Shown here: in pieces, positions 27,704 to 34,255 of the stretch
How the letters are laid out: the number at the start of each line of letters is the position of its first letter
Position numbering within the stretch: the first letter of the stretch is position 1
The notes under the pieces: generated by a model
The model's input: the letters and a program-made list of their open reading frames with translations, nothing else
What the model was told of the DNA's origin: nothing
The model's database searches: none
Translations under genes and position numbers: made by a program
Assembly (NCBI GenBank): GCA_947501615.1
Contig: CANMWK010000009.1
Location: 62,001 to 126,000, forward strand
Source: an uncultured Tenacibaculum sp.
GTDB taxonomy: Bacteria > Bacteroidota > Bacteroidia > Flavobacteriales > Flavobacteriaceae
Reading direction: 5' to 3'
DNA: 64,000 nucleotides

Positions 27704-28738
27704 CTATTTTGATTTTAATGTATTCGACTCTAATTCAATATTTTCTTTTCTGTTTCTATAAATTTTGAGAGAACTAAATAACGCCTCTTTAAAAGAATCG
27801 GTGTTTGCTTTGTTTTTTCCAGCGATATCGAACCCAGTTCCGTGGTCTGGAGAAGTCCTAATTCTGTTGAGCCCAGCTGTGAAATTTACCCCATTTCCAA
27901 AAGAGAGTGCTTTGAATGGGGCTAAGCCTTGATCATGGTACATCGCCAAGACACCATCGAATTGCTCATAGGTCTTAGATCCGAAAAAACCATCAGCTGC
28001 ATAAGGACCGAAAACTAACTTGCCAGTTTTTTTAATTTCCGTTACAGTAGGTCTTATAATTTCATCATCTTCTTTTCCCATTACACCTTTATCACCACAA
28101 TGAGGGTTTAATCCTAAAACTGCAATCTTAGGTTTATTAATGTTAAAATCCCTTTTCAGTGATGTATGCATTATCTCAACTTTCTTCTTAATTAATTCTG
28201 GAGTAATAAGTTCTGAAATTTGTGATACTGCAACATGCCCAGTAATCAATCCTATCCTTAAATCTCCGCACATTAATATCATTAAACTTTCACCATCAAG
28301 TTCATTTTCTAAAAACTCAGTATGTCCAGGGAAATTAAATTCTTTAGATTGTATATTTTCTTTATTGATAGGAGCGGTTAATAATACGTCTACATCTTTA
28401 TTTTTTAAAGCTTTTACTGCTTCTGATAAAGATTTCAATGCATATTTACCTCCATCAGGAGTTGTTTTTCCTATCTCAACCTTTACATCCTCTTTCCAAA
28501 TATTTAGTAAATTAATTTTACCATGAACTATTTTATCGAAAGATTGAATACCATGGATGCTATTATTTAGGTTTAAAGTTTTTTTGTGAAAAGAAATGAC
28601 TTTATTAGAACCAAAAATTACAGGTGTACAAAATTCTAACATTCTTTTATCTTCAAATGTTTTAAGAATAACTTCTATGCCTATACCATTAATATCTCCA
28701 ATAGAGATTCCTACAATAATTTTATTCGTTTTTTCCAT
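27704..28738 (-). CDS. pdxA: 4-hydroxythreonine-4-phosphate dehydrogenase
   Basis: 344 residues. Oxidises 4-phosphohydroxy-L-threonine in pyridoxal phosphate synthesis. Motifs: GISIGDINGIGIEVI, the metal-site region FPGHTEFLENEL, GLITGHVAVSQI, LGLNPHCGDKGVMG with metal His, and AMYHDQGLAPFKAL with another metal His. Divergent from ribE over a 57-nt shared region. Confidence 0.95.
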   Translation of the reverse strand: MEKTNKIIVGISIGDINGIGIEVILKTFEDKRMLEFCTPVIFGSNKVISFHKKTLNLNNSIHGIQSFDKIVHGKINLLNIWKEDVKVEIGKTTPDGGKYALKSLSEAVKALKNKDVDVLLTAPINKENIQSKEFNFPGHTEFLENELDGESLMILMCGDLRIGLITGHVAVSQISELITPELIKKKVEIMHTSLKRDFNINKPKIAVLGLNPHCGDKGVMGKEDDEIIRPTVTEIKKTGKLVFGPYAADGFFGSKTYEQFDGVLAMYHDQGLAPFKALSFGNGVNFTAGLNRIRTSPDHGTGFDIAGKNKANTDSFKEALFSSLKIYRNRKENIELESNTLKSK

Positions 28739-28757
28739 ATTTAGAATACCGATGTTG

Positions 28758-28765
28758 TATTTTTG
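28758..28765 (+). promoter_or_regulatory. -7 promoter box of ribE
   Basis: TATTTTTG matches TAnnTTTG and ends 30 nt before the ribE ATG. The gap is too short for an FMN riboswitch. Confidence 0.45.
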
Positions 28766-28795
28766 ATCTTAACAAAAGTAACTAAATTTTAAGGA

Positions 28796-29383
28796 ATGTT
28801 TACAGGTATTATAGAAACACTTGGTAGTGTTACAGAATTGGTGAAAGAACAAGAAAATTTACACTTAACTCTTAAAAGTACAATTACTGAAGAGTTAAAA
28901 ATAGATCAGAGCGTGGCTCATAATGGAGTTTGTTTAACTGTAGTTGCTATTGATAATGACACGTATGTGGTTACTGCTATAAAGGAAACTATAGATAAAA
29001 GTAATATTGGAGATTTACAAGTTGGTGATGAAGTAAATCTTGAACGCGCCATGAAATTGGGGGATAGATTAGACGGACATATTGTTCAAGGACATGTTGA
29101 TCAAACAGGAGTTTGTATTGGTATTCAAGATCAGGAAGGAAGTACTGTTTTTACTTTCAAGTACGATACAGAGATGAATAACATTACCATTGAAAAAGGT
29201 TCGGTAACTGTTAATGGAGTGAGTTTAACAGTTGTGAACTCTAAAAAGAATGAATTTAGTGTGGCGATTATTCCTTATACATTAGCGCACACAACGTTTA
29301 AAAATTTCGAAATTGGAACGAAGGTGAATTTAGAGTTTGATGTTATAGGGAAATATGTAGCTAGGCTACAAGAACTCAAATAA
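28796..29383 (+). CDS. ribE: Riboflavin synthase alpha chain
   Basis: 195 residues. Converts two 6,7-dimethyl-8-ribityllumazine molecules into riboflavin. The N-terminus MFTGIIETLGSVTEL is diagnostic. Two lumazine-binding repeats are visible: SVAHNGVCLTVVAID with GDRLDGHIVQGHVDQTG, and SVTVNGVSLTVVNSK. The C-terminal FDVIGKYVARL is also typical. Convergent with the peptide cluster, and separated from it by a strong terminator. Confidence 0.96.
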   Translation: MFTGIIETLGSVTELVKEQENLHLTLKSTITEELKIDQSVAHNGVCLTVVAIDNDTYVVTAIKETIDKSNIGDLQVGDEVNLERAMKLGDRLDGHIVQGHVDQTGVCIGIQDQEGSTVFTFKYDTEMNNITIEKGSVTVNGVSLTVVNSKKNEFSVAIIPYTLAHTTFKNFEIGTKVNLEFDVIGKYVARLQELK

Positions 29384-29386
29384 CAG

Positions 29387-29431
29387 AAGAAGTGTCTAAA
29401 ATATAATCAAGCTATTTTTTAGACACTTCTT
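29387..29431. terminator. Bidirectional terminator between ribE and the peptide cluster
   Basis: AAGAAGTGTCTAAAA / TTTTAGACACTTCTT, a perfect 15-bp stem, between convergent ribE and peptide P1. It marks the downstream border of the cysteine-rich peptide locus. Confidence 0.8.
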
Positions 29432-29470
29432 TAAATTATTAAGCCTTTTTAGGTTATAATTTCGGATTTA

Positions 29471-29683
29471 CTATAATCCGAAACAAGTTACGCTCACTTT
29501 AACTCTTATTTTACACTCTTGAGGCAATAGGTGATATTGTTGACAAGTTCCACATGGTGTAGCAACACCTACAACCCCATAACAGGTTGGTGAAGGTGGA
29601 CAATATGAGAACATTCCCCCATTAATGTTTTTTTTGGCTGTTTTACTTAGTTTTTTTCCAATATTTAAGATTGATTTTTTCAT
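29471..29683 (-). CDS. Double-glycine-leader cysteine-rich peptide precursor P1
   Basis: 70 residues: leader MKKSILNIGKKLSKTAKKN-INGG (23 residues, ending GG) and a 47-residue core with six cysteines (SYCPPSPTCYG, PCGTC, QECK, VTCFGL). The core is a paralogue of P3: both have C-x5-6-CYGV, CGTC, PxxC and a final CF. Last gene of the array in transcription order, 13 nt after P2. The exporter encoded at 34561-36747 would cut after GG. The disulfide bonding expected from the six cysteines is inference. Target unknown. Confidence 0.82.
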   Translation of the reverse strand: MKKSILNIGKKLSKTAKKNINGGMFSYCPPSPTCYGVVGVATPCGTCQQYHLLPQECKIRVKVSVTCFGL

Positions 29684-29696
29684 GATTTATCATTTT

Positions 29697-29843
29697 TTAA
29701 GATTCGCAATAACATGCAGGTCTAAGAATTAACCGTTCCCACATTCTGCAGATTGCGTAAGAGCACTGAATATTACCGCCCTGTATACTTTTTTGTTCAG
29801 CTTTGTTAATGCTTTTTCCAATATTTAAGATTGATTTTTTCAT
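29697..29843 (-). CDS. Double-glycine-leader cysteine-rich peptide precursor P2 (48 residues)
   Basis: A short gene easily missed by size filters. The leader is MKKSILNIGKSINKAEQKS-IQGG (23 residues). The core is 25 residues with four cysteines: NIQCSYAICRM, then WERLILRPACYCES. It is the shortest core in the set. It starts 21 nt after P3 and ends 13 nt before P1, so P3-P2-P1 read as a unit. Core unlike any other in the locus. Confidence 0.78.
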   Translation of the reverse strand: MKKSILNIGKSINKAEQKSIQGGNIQCSYAICRMWERLILRPACYCES

Positions 29844-29864
29844 AATTATATCTTGTTGTCAATA

Positions 29865-30080
29865 TTAAAAAGAAAAACATCTTACACTAACTAAAACTCG
29901 ATTCTGACACGATGGAGGCAAAGCGTTAAATTCTCTACATGTTCCACATGTTAAACTTATAGGGCCATCAAAAACTCCATAACATATTGGTGTAGAAGGG
30001 CAATTCACCATTCCTCCATTAATGTTTTTTTGAGCTGTTTTACTTAAGTTTTTTCCGATATTCAAGATTGATTTTTTCAT
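29865..30080 (-). CDS. Double-glycine-leader cysteine-rich peptide precursor P3
   Basis: 71 residues: leader ends INGG at residue 23, then a core with six cysteines (NCPSTPICYGVF, TCGTCREF, PPSCQNR, RCFSF). It is the clear sister of P1, sharing the cysteine spacing and the CYGV and CGTC motifs, while intervening residues differ. This pattern suggests duplication and diversification of the core with the leader held constant. A hairpin (30098-30124) precedes it, so it may begin its own transcript. Confidence 0.82.
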   Translation of the reverse strand: MKKSILNIGKNLSKTAQKNINGGMVNCPSTPICYGVFDGPISLTCGTCREFNALPPSCQNRVLVSVRCFSF

Positions 30081-30097
30081 ATACGTTGTTTTAGGAA

Positions 30098-30124
30098 TAA
30101 GGGGTTAGCATAACCAACCCCTTA
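30098..30124 (-). terminator. Hairpin between P4 and P3
   Basis: TAAGGGGTT / AACCCCTTA with a 9-nt loop, 27 nt after the P4 stop. Weak T-run. A terminator or partial terminator separating P4 from P3-P2-P1. Confidence 0.5.
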
Positions 30125-30150
30125 CTAATTAAGTTAATTAAATCGTTTGA

Positions 30151-30348
30151 TTAGTAGTTATAAAAACCACCACGTCCATCACATTCTCCTGGGCAATGTG
30201 TTCCTCCAGAAAAACATTTAGTTCCTGATTTTGCATTTACACAGATAGAAGAGCATTCAGCTATTACTAAACTTAATCTACTTCCATAAACATTTGATTG
30301 TTCATTTTTTGAAAGTACATTTCCTAATTTTGAAATTGATTTCTTCAT
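30151..30348 (-). CDS. Peptide precursor P4 with variant (GS) leader end
   Basis: 65 residues. The leader MKKSISKLGNVLSKNEQSN is followed by VYGS, so the usual GG is GS at residues 22-23. C39 peptidases tolerate GS/GA at some sites, so processing is possible but uncertain. The core has five cysteines and belongs to the P4/P6/P7 family: C-x3-C, KC, HCPGECDGRGG and a terminal Tyr. Preceded by element E1 at 30 nt. Confidence 0.78.
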   Translation of the reverse strand: MKKSISKLGNVLSKNEQSNVYGSRLSLVIAECSSICVNAKSGTKCFSGGTHCPGECDGRGGFYNY

Positions 30349-30377
30349 AATTTTAAAAATTTAAAAAGTGATTAAAT

Positions 30378-30428
30378 CCTTGAACATTTAGAGACACTCA
30401 AAGGTTATGTCTATTCTTCGCGAAAATT
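30378..30428 (-). promoter_or_regulatory. Structured leader element E1 (upstream of P4)
   Basis: Read on the minus strand: TTCGCGAAGAAT, then AGACAT-N9-GTGTCT (stem 1, positions 30392-30397 and 30407-30412, one U-G pair), then a TAAATGT spacer and TTCAAGG, which pairs with CCTTTGA in the stem-1 loop (stem 2, one bulge). Ends 30 nt before the P4 ATG. Confidence 0.6.
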
Positions 30429-30529
30429 TTTTATTTGTTACTAAGTGTTTTAACAACAAATTATAGAGATGTATATAATCTCACTCAATACTAATTTTAA
30501 AGTCCTATTAAAACTATAGAACCTTGAGA

Positions 30530-30721
30530 TTAAAAATGGGCGCAGATAGGATCTGTTCCATCATCACATAGTTCGTTACAGCGTATTCTGTAAATGCCTA
30601 TTCTGTAAGAATAACAAACTCCAATAGGTACTCCATTTGGACCATCATCGAATCCACCATTAATCTTTTTCTGATCTGCTTTAGGTAAACATTTACCTAG
30701 GTTGAAAATTATTTTTTTCAT
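30530..30721 (-). CDS. Double-glycine-leader cysteine-rich peptide precursor P5
   Basis: 63 residues. The leader MKKIIFNLGKCLPKADQKK-INGG carries a Cys at position 11, unique in the set. The core has four cysteines (GVCYSYRIGIY, RCNELC, DPICAHF) and an acidic start (FDDGPNG). It begins after a 14-bp hairpin rather than an E element. Core without a paralogue in the window. Confidence 0.78.
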   Translation of the reverse strand: MKKIIFNLGKCLPKADQKKINGGFDDGPNGVPIGVCYSYRIGIYRIRCNELCDDGTDPICAHF

Positions 30722-30743
30722 AATTAGAAGGTTTAAAATGATT

Positions 30744-30778
30744 ATCCGAAATATTTAAGAATTGTAAATATTTCGGAT
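30744..30778. repeat. 14-bp perfect inverted repeat between P6 and P5
   Basis: ATCCGAAATATTTA, 7-nt loop, TAAATATTTCGGAT. No T-run follows in the transcribed direction. It replaces the E element before P5 and may act as a terminator, processing site or RNA stabiliser. Confidence 0.5.
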
Positions 30779-30794
30779 ATTTAGTTTTTATAAA

Positions 30795-30989
30795 TTAGTA
30801 ATTGATCCAACCACCTCGGCCATCACATACTCCAGGACAATGTGGAGGTCCACATTTAATTGTTGTAGTTGCAGTAGGACAAACTTCCGAGCATAATCCT
30901 ATTCTGATTAAAGGAATAATTCCTCCATTAATTTCAGTTTGTTCAGTTTTATTTAAAGCTTTTCCAATGTTTAAGATTGATTTTTTCAT
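30795..30989 (-). CDS. Double-glycine-leader cysteine-rich peptide precursor P6
   Basis: 64 residues: standard leader ending INGG, then a core with five cysteines (LCSEVCPTATTTIKCGPPH, CPGVCDGRGG, INY). It is a close paralogue of P7 (31092-31283) and a more distant one of P4. The stretch KCGPPHCPGVCDGxGG is identical in P6 and P7 except one residue. Preceded by E2 at 26 nt. Confidence 0.83.
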   Translation of the reverse strand: MKKSILNIGKALNKTEQTEINGGIIPLIRIGLCSEVCPTATTTIKCGPPHCPGVCDGRGGWINY

Positions 30990-31014
30990 AATAAAAATTT
31001 ATAAATTATTGAAT

Positions 31015-31064
31015 CCCTTGATATTTATAGACATTTAGGGCTTGTGTCTATTTGTGCAATAACT
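31015..31064 (-). promoter_or_regulatory. Structured leader element E2 (upstream of P6)
   Basis: Minus strand: AGACAC-N9-ATGTCT (31029-31034 with 31044-31049; five pairs plus one C-A mismatch), then ATAAATA and ATCAAGGG, which pairs with CCCT in the loop (four G-C/A-U pairs). The TTCGCGAA flank is reduced to TTGCACAA. Most diverged copy. Confidence 0.5.
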
Positions 31065-31091
31065 TTCGTTGTATTGAAAATAATATTGCTT

Positions 31092-31283
31092 TTAATACCT
31101 ATATGCACCACCGTTTCCATCACATACACCAGGACAATGAGGAGGCCCACATTTAGTTCCTCTAGGTGCTGTACGACATACTTGCTCGCATGTTGCTACT
31201 CTAATAGGAATGATTCCTCCGTTAACTTCAGTTTGTTCAGCTTTGTTTAAAGCTTTTCCAATGTTTAAGATTGATTTTTTCAT
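31092..31283 (-). CDS. Double-glycine-leader cysteine-rich peptide precursor P7
   Basis: 63 residues: leader MKKSILNIGKALNKAEQTE-VNGG and a core with five cysteines (TCEQVCRTAPRGTKC, GPPHCPGVCDGNGG, YRY). Closely similar to P6 and preceded by the same type of element (E3), which supports recent tandem duplication of a cassette of element plus gene. Confidence 0.83.
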   Translation of the reverse strand: MKKSILNIGKALNKAEQTEVNGGIIPIRVATCEQVCRTAPRGTKCGPPHCPGVCDGNGGAYRY

Positions 31284-31311
31284 GATTTAAAAAAAATAAT
31301 ATTGATTAAAT

Positions 31312-31361
31312 CCTTGAACATTTAGAGACACTCAAGGTTTGTGTCTATTCTTCACGAGAGA
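31312..31361 (-). promoter_or_regulatory. Structured leader element E3 (upstream of P7)
   Basis: Minus strand: AGACAC-N9-GTGTCT (31326-31331 with 31341-31346, six perfect pairs). Loop CCTTGA pairs with TCAAGG downstream (six perfect pairs), forming the H-type pseudoknot arrangement. Ends 29 nt before the P7 ATG. The best-formed copy. Confidence 0.65.
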
Positions 31362-31378
31362 TTATTTAGGGAAATATT

Positions 31379-31600
31379 TTATGCATATATTGGTATCCCA
31401 TCTCCGCTGCCACCACAGCTAGGATGATTAGGTATAATAGCAGGGAAATTTAAATAGCAATAACTACCTTGTCCGCCAACTAATACATAGTTTCTACCAT
31501 TACATTTGTAACGACAAAGTTTAAGAGGCATCCCGCCGCTTACTTGTGTTTGTTCTTTTTTAGATAACGCTTTTCCAATGTTTAAGATTGATTTTTTCAT
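31379..31600 (-). CDS. Double-glycine-leader cysteine-rich peptide precursor P8
   Basis: 73 residues: leader MKKSILNIGKALSKKEQTQ-VSGG, then a 50-residue core with four cysteines (KLCRYKCNGRNY, GSYCYLN, PSCGGSGDG). The tail is Gly/Pro-rich. No E element lies directly before it; the preceding 430 nt contain only the decayed cassette. Core without a paralogue here. Confidence 0.78.
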   Translation of the reverse strand: MKKSILNIGKALSKKEQTQVSGGMPLKLCRYKCNGRNYVLVGGQGSYCYLNFPAIIPNHPSCGGSGDGIPIYA

Positions 31601-32063
31601 AATAAATAGATTATTTTAATTGATTACGGCTTTAAAATATACTTAGTAACATAATGCTTTGATATGAAGTAAATAGCTATGATGGTGTTGTATAAATAAA
31701 ATAACAACGTACACTCGTGTCTAATTACAAAATCAAATGAATCTATGTAGCAGTTTTATGAAGTTCTTAACCAGAACTGATAACAAAAACTATTTTTATT
31801 GACACCAGAAAAGGTGTAAAACACAAGGCTTGTCTTGAAGTCTAAATCCATAGTTGATTATAGATACTTCATAAGCTTGCCTTAATGAACTTTATTGTAG
31901 CTAATAAAAACAGTATACCCTGTGTTTGAGAGGTCTTCTATTTACAATGTATAAGAAAAGAAGAGGTCTCTTTTAAGAGTTCTTATGTTTGGTTATCGCT
32001 AAATAAAAGTACCAAAATTTGAGATCGATGTTTCATGATCGAAAAGTATTAGAGGTTAATAAG
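31601..32063 (-). other. Gene-free stretch holding a decayed peptide cassette
   Basis: The 525-nt interval between P8 and P9 holds no open gene. It contains E4 (32064-32108) and, 28 nt beyond it, a decayed leader from 32036. It also has a short ACACC/GGTGT hairpin near 31800-31816. The remaining sequence shows no peptide core I can recognise. Confidence 0.5.
31983..32036 (-). pseudogene. Decayed double-glycine leader of a lost peptide gene
   Basis: Minus strand from ATG 32036 translates MKHRSQILVLLFSDNQT and then stops. At the DNA level it aligns with intact leader starts (ATGAAA, ATCnATCTnAAATnTTGG) at 16 of 19 positions after a single-base gap, and the end FSDNQT-stop aligns with NKAEQT-E of P7. 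The E4 element lies 28 nt upstream, exactly where E elements lie before living genes. A frameshift and a stop in place of Glu killed it. Confidence 0.55.
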
Positions 32064-32108
32064 CCCTTGAATATTTAAAGACACCAAGGATTGTGTCTAC
32101 TCATTTCA
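32064..32108 (-). promoter_or_regulatory. Structured leader element E4 (upstream of the decayed leader)
   Basis: Minus strand: AGACAC-N8-GTGTCT (32079-32084 with 32093-32098, six pairs). Loop CCTTG pairs with CAAGG in TTCAAGGG (five pairs). Ends 28 nt before the decayed ATG at 32036. The TTCGCGAA flank is lost. Confidence 0.6.
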
Positions 32109-32125
32109 AAAACCTTAAAAAGTAG

Positions 32126-32290
32126 CTATGCAATGTAACTGATAGTATCTATTAAATAGCACAAGCCATTAATACATTCGCCAATAGGCTTAACACAATA
32201 TTTATTACAAGGTTTAGAAATACCTCCTGTAATTTGTTGTTGCCTAGCTTTATGTAAAGGTTTACCTAGTTTTGAGATTGTTTTTTTCAT
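32126..32290 (-). CDS. Double-glycine-leader cysteine-rich peptide precursor P9
   Basis: 54 residues from ATG 32290. A longer reading to 32332 runs through element E5 and is rejected. The leader is MKKTISKLGKPLHKARQQQ-ITGG. The core has four cysteines: KPCNKYCVKPIGECINGLCY. It is a paralogue of P13, 4.5 kb away, which shares KPCxKxCxxPIGECIxGLC. The tail LIDTISYIA is absent in P13. Lies 70 nt downstream of the adaptor gene. Confidence 0.82.
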   Translation of the reverse strand: MKKTISKLGKPLHKARQQQITGGISKPCNKYCVKPIGECINGLCYLIDTISYIA

Positions 32291-32308
32291 AATTAAATAA
32301 TAATAACC

Positions 32309-32360
32309 TCCTTGAATATTTAAAGACATCAAGGTTTTTTTTCTATTCTTCGCGAAAATT
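32309..32360 (-). promoter_or_regulatory. Structured leader element E5 (upstream of P9)
   Basis: Stem 1 is damaged on one side (AGAAAA opposite ATGTCT), but stem 2 remains perfect (CCTTGA with TCAAGG). The TTCGCGAAGAAT flank is intact. It lies 19 nt before the P9 ATG and overlaps the 3' end of the adaptor gene by one base. Confidence 0.5.
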
Positions 32361-33649
32361 TATTTTATGACCTTTTTAAGTTGATAGAAGAAACGTTCTA
32401 TTAACCTAAGGTCTTCTGTAATGATATCAGCACTTCCTTGCATTTCTTGTCTAAACTCTAGTTGTCTTTGATAAGAAGTTTCTAGTTTGTTCGGTAAGTT
32501 GATATCTATAATATAATTGCCTTCTTGGTCTGGGATTGATGAAATACGTTTGACAATACCATCGAGTTTTCCAAATTCATCAGAAGGATAGTTCAATAAT
32601 TTAATTTGTACTTTCTGTCCTATTTTTATTTTTCCAGAGTTAGCTATAGGGGCTTTAACTTTCCCAATAAAGTCTTTTGCATTGTCTGGAATAATTGTGA
32701 AAATTAAATCGCCACTTTTTACAGTTTGATTTTTACTCCAATACGAAAGAAAAGAAACTTTTCCGCTCATTGAAGTAGTTAAAGCGTAGTTGTTTTCCCA
32801 ATCACTAATAGCTTTTCTTAAAAGTAAAAACGATTGTTTTGCTCTTTTTTGTAATCCTCTATCATTTTGAGTTTTTTTAATACTCGTATCATCTAGGTTT
32901 TGAGAAGAGCTATTGATAAGTTCTTTAATTTGTAAAATAGAAGCTTCCATATTAGCATAACTTCGTTCAGATTGAATAAATTCTACCTGACGTTGTTCCA
33001 TTTCTTTGGCAGAAATAACACCTTTTTCAAACATTTGCTTACTTCTCTTAAGATCTGTTTTTCTAAACTCCAGTTCTTTCTTGCTTAATTCTTTTTGATA
33101 TAGCATGTTTTGTAATCTTCGTCTAGCCTCTATAACCGACATTTGATTTGCAATTACTTGGGATTTAAAAGGAGCAAGATCTTTATTAAGTTTATAGGCT
33201 TGATAGTCGTTTTCAAACTGAGAGAAACTAGCATTGATATCGCCTAGGATTAAAGGAGGGATATCATCTAAAGGAAAATTAAACTCTTCATTATGAAATT
33301 CAATAGTGTCTACAATACTTTTTAAAAATAAAACATCTTTATAAGATGAGCTATTTTTTATAACAGCTAAAATTTCATTTTGCTTCACCTTAGTGCCTTC
33401 ATTAGCCAAAAGCACCTCAAATTGACCTGTAGCTCTTGCGAAAATTTTCTCAGGAGGAGTAGCAGTAGTAACCATTACTTCAGTTGTAATTACATCAGGG
33501 TATTTTACAAACCAAGAGATAAATAATAATATGATAATTAATGCTAAGATTAATAGATTACCATATCTAATCATCCAATTAGGAACTTTTGTCAATATCT
33601 CTTGAACTTCCTCGCTTCTTATTTCTATGTCTTGCTGGTCTTGAGGCAT
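32360..33649 (-). CDS. HlyD-family membrane fusion (adaptor) protein
   Basis: 429 residues. One N-terminal transmembrane helix (LLILALIIILLFISWFV, about 32-48) is followed by a barrel-sandwich half (FARATGQFEVLLANEGTKVKQNEIL), a long coiled coil (about 140-250, ELEFRKTDLKRSKQMFEKG), the second half-motif (SFLSYWSKNQTVKSGDLIFTI) and a beta-barrel domain. It would bridge the C39 ABC exporter to an outer-membrane channel. No TolC gene lies in the locus; the nearest TolC-family gene (41214) belongs to the RND operon. Preceded by two hairpins that separate it from P10. Confidence 0.9.
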   Translation of the reverse strand: MPQDQQDIEIRSEEVQEILTKVPNWMIRYGNLLILALIIILLFISWFVKYPDVITTEVMVTTATPPEKIFARATGQFEVLLANEGTKVKQNEILAVIKNSSSYKDVLFLKSIVDTIEFHNEEFNFPLDDIPPLILGDINASFSQFENDYQAYKLNKDLAPFKSQVIANQMSVIEARRRLQNMLYQKELSKKELEFRKTDLKRSKQMFEKGVISAKEMEQRQVEFIQSERSYANMEASILQIKELINSSSQNLDDTSIKKTQNDRGLQKRAKQSFLLLRKAISDWENNYALTTSMSGKVSFLSYWSKNQTVKSGDLIFTIIPDNAKDFIGKVKAPIANSGKIKIGQKVQIKLLNYPSDEFGKLDGIVKRISSIPDQEGNYIIDINLPNKLETSYQRQLEFRQEMQGSADIITEDLRLIERFFYQLKKVIK

Positions 33650-33701
33650 TATTGTCTTTTAGTTGTTATGCTAATTTTATTTTTTTTGTTCATTCACTAT
33701 G

Positions 33702-33720
33702 CCCTTTTTGTGAAAAAGGG
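33702..33720 (-). terminator. Second hairpin upstream of the adaptor gene
   Basis: CCCTTTTT-GTG-AAAAAGGG, directly beyond the palindrome at 33726-33751. Together they form a double stop for the P12-P11-P10 transcript. Confidence 0.45.
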
Positions 33721-33725
33721 TAGAA

Positions 33726-33751
33726 AAGAGGAAAAGTATACTTTTCCTCTT
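33726..33751 (-). terminator. Perfect palindrome ending the P12-P11-P10 unit
   Basis: 13-bp arms (AAGAGGAAAAGTA and complement) with T-rich sequence after it on the minus strand. It suggests that the adaptor gene has its own promoter. Confidence 0.65.
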
Positions 33752-33756
33752 ATTTA

Positions 33757-33858
33757 TTACATGAAACGCTCTGTTAATAAAACAGAACTTATGCAAGGAT
33801 TATTATCCTCAACGTTTCTTTTTAGAAAAAAATCAAAATGTAAAATTGATTTCTTCAT
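33757..33858 (-). CDS. Possible 33-residue peptide with MKKSIL start but no GG
   Basis: It begins MKKSILHFDFFLKRNVEDNN, then PCISSVLLTERFM. The first six residues and the surrounding codons equal the leaders of this locus (ATGAAGAAATCAATT, as in P4), but what follows has no GG and only one Cys. It starts 4 nt after the P10 stop and ends 5 nt before the terminator. It may be a truncated leader fused to unrelated sequence, or a small non-cleaved peptide. Confidence 0.3.
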   Translation of the reverse strand: MKKSILHFDFFLKRNVEDNNPCISSVLLTERFM

Positions 33859-33862
33859 AGTT

Positions 33863-34033
33863 TTAGTTTCTGCAACATTTGCAATGACCTAAAAGATAGT
33901 ATCCCGGTAAACAAGTACCATCCATGCTTAGGTAAGGAGCTTTACAAACTTGAATTTGTAATAGTCCTCCATTAATGCTTTTTTGTTGATCTTTCGTTAA
34001 TACGTTTCCGATATTGAATATTGATTTTTTCAT
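33863..34033 (-). CDS. Double-glycine-leader cysteine-rich peptide precursor P10
   Basis: 56 residues from ATG 34033. A longer reading from 34147 overlaps P11 and is rejected. The leader is MKKSIFNIGNVLTKDQQKS-INGG. The core has five cysteines, ending in a CxCC cluster (VCKAPYLSMDGTC, LLGHCKCCRN). Third of the P12-P11-P10 run, 16 nt after P11. Confidence 0.8.
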   Translation of the reverse strand: MKKSIFNIGNVLTKDQQKSINGGLLQIQVCKAPYLSMDGTCLPGYYLLGHCKCCRN

Positions 34034-34049
34034 TTTTAAAGTTTTGAAT

Positions 34050-34238
34050 TTAACAGTTACCAATACATATATTAAACACGCAAGTATAACAAATTGTTGC
34101 TTCGATAGGGCAGCCTGTGTTTGCACAGCTAGGGCAATCCTCATCATTATTACATGTCTGAATACCTATTCCTCCTGCAATCGCTTTTTGTTGTGCCTTG
34201 CTGATAGTTTTACCTAATTTTAAAATAGATTTTTTCAT
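34050..34238 (-). CDS. Double-glycine-leader cysteine-rich peptide precursor P11 (eight Cys)
   Basis: 62 residues: leader MKKSILKLGKTISKAQQKA-IAGG and a 39-residue core with eight cysteines (TCNNDEDCPSCANTGC, ICYTCVFNICIGNC). At one Cys per five residues this is the densest core in the set. Starts 17 nt after P12. The layout resembles knottin-like mini-proteins, but the fold cannot be assigned by eye. Confidence 0.82.
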   Translation of the reverse strand: MKKSILKLGKTISKAQQKAIAGGIGIQTCNNDEDCPSCANTGCPIEATICYTCVFNICIGNC

Positions 34239-34255
34239 AATGTTTATTTTATATT

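Noticed and set aside
28739..28795. FMN riboswitch before ribE
   Set aside because: The gap is 57 nt and is shared with the divergent pdxA gene, too short for the FMN aptamer.
32291..32332. Longer start for P9
   Set aside because: The extension MMSLNIQGGYYYLI runs into element E5, and the standard leader begins at 32290.
34034..34147. Longer start for P10
   Set aside because: The extension overlaps the P11 coding region and has no leader similarity; the leader begins at 34033.
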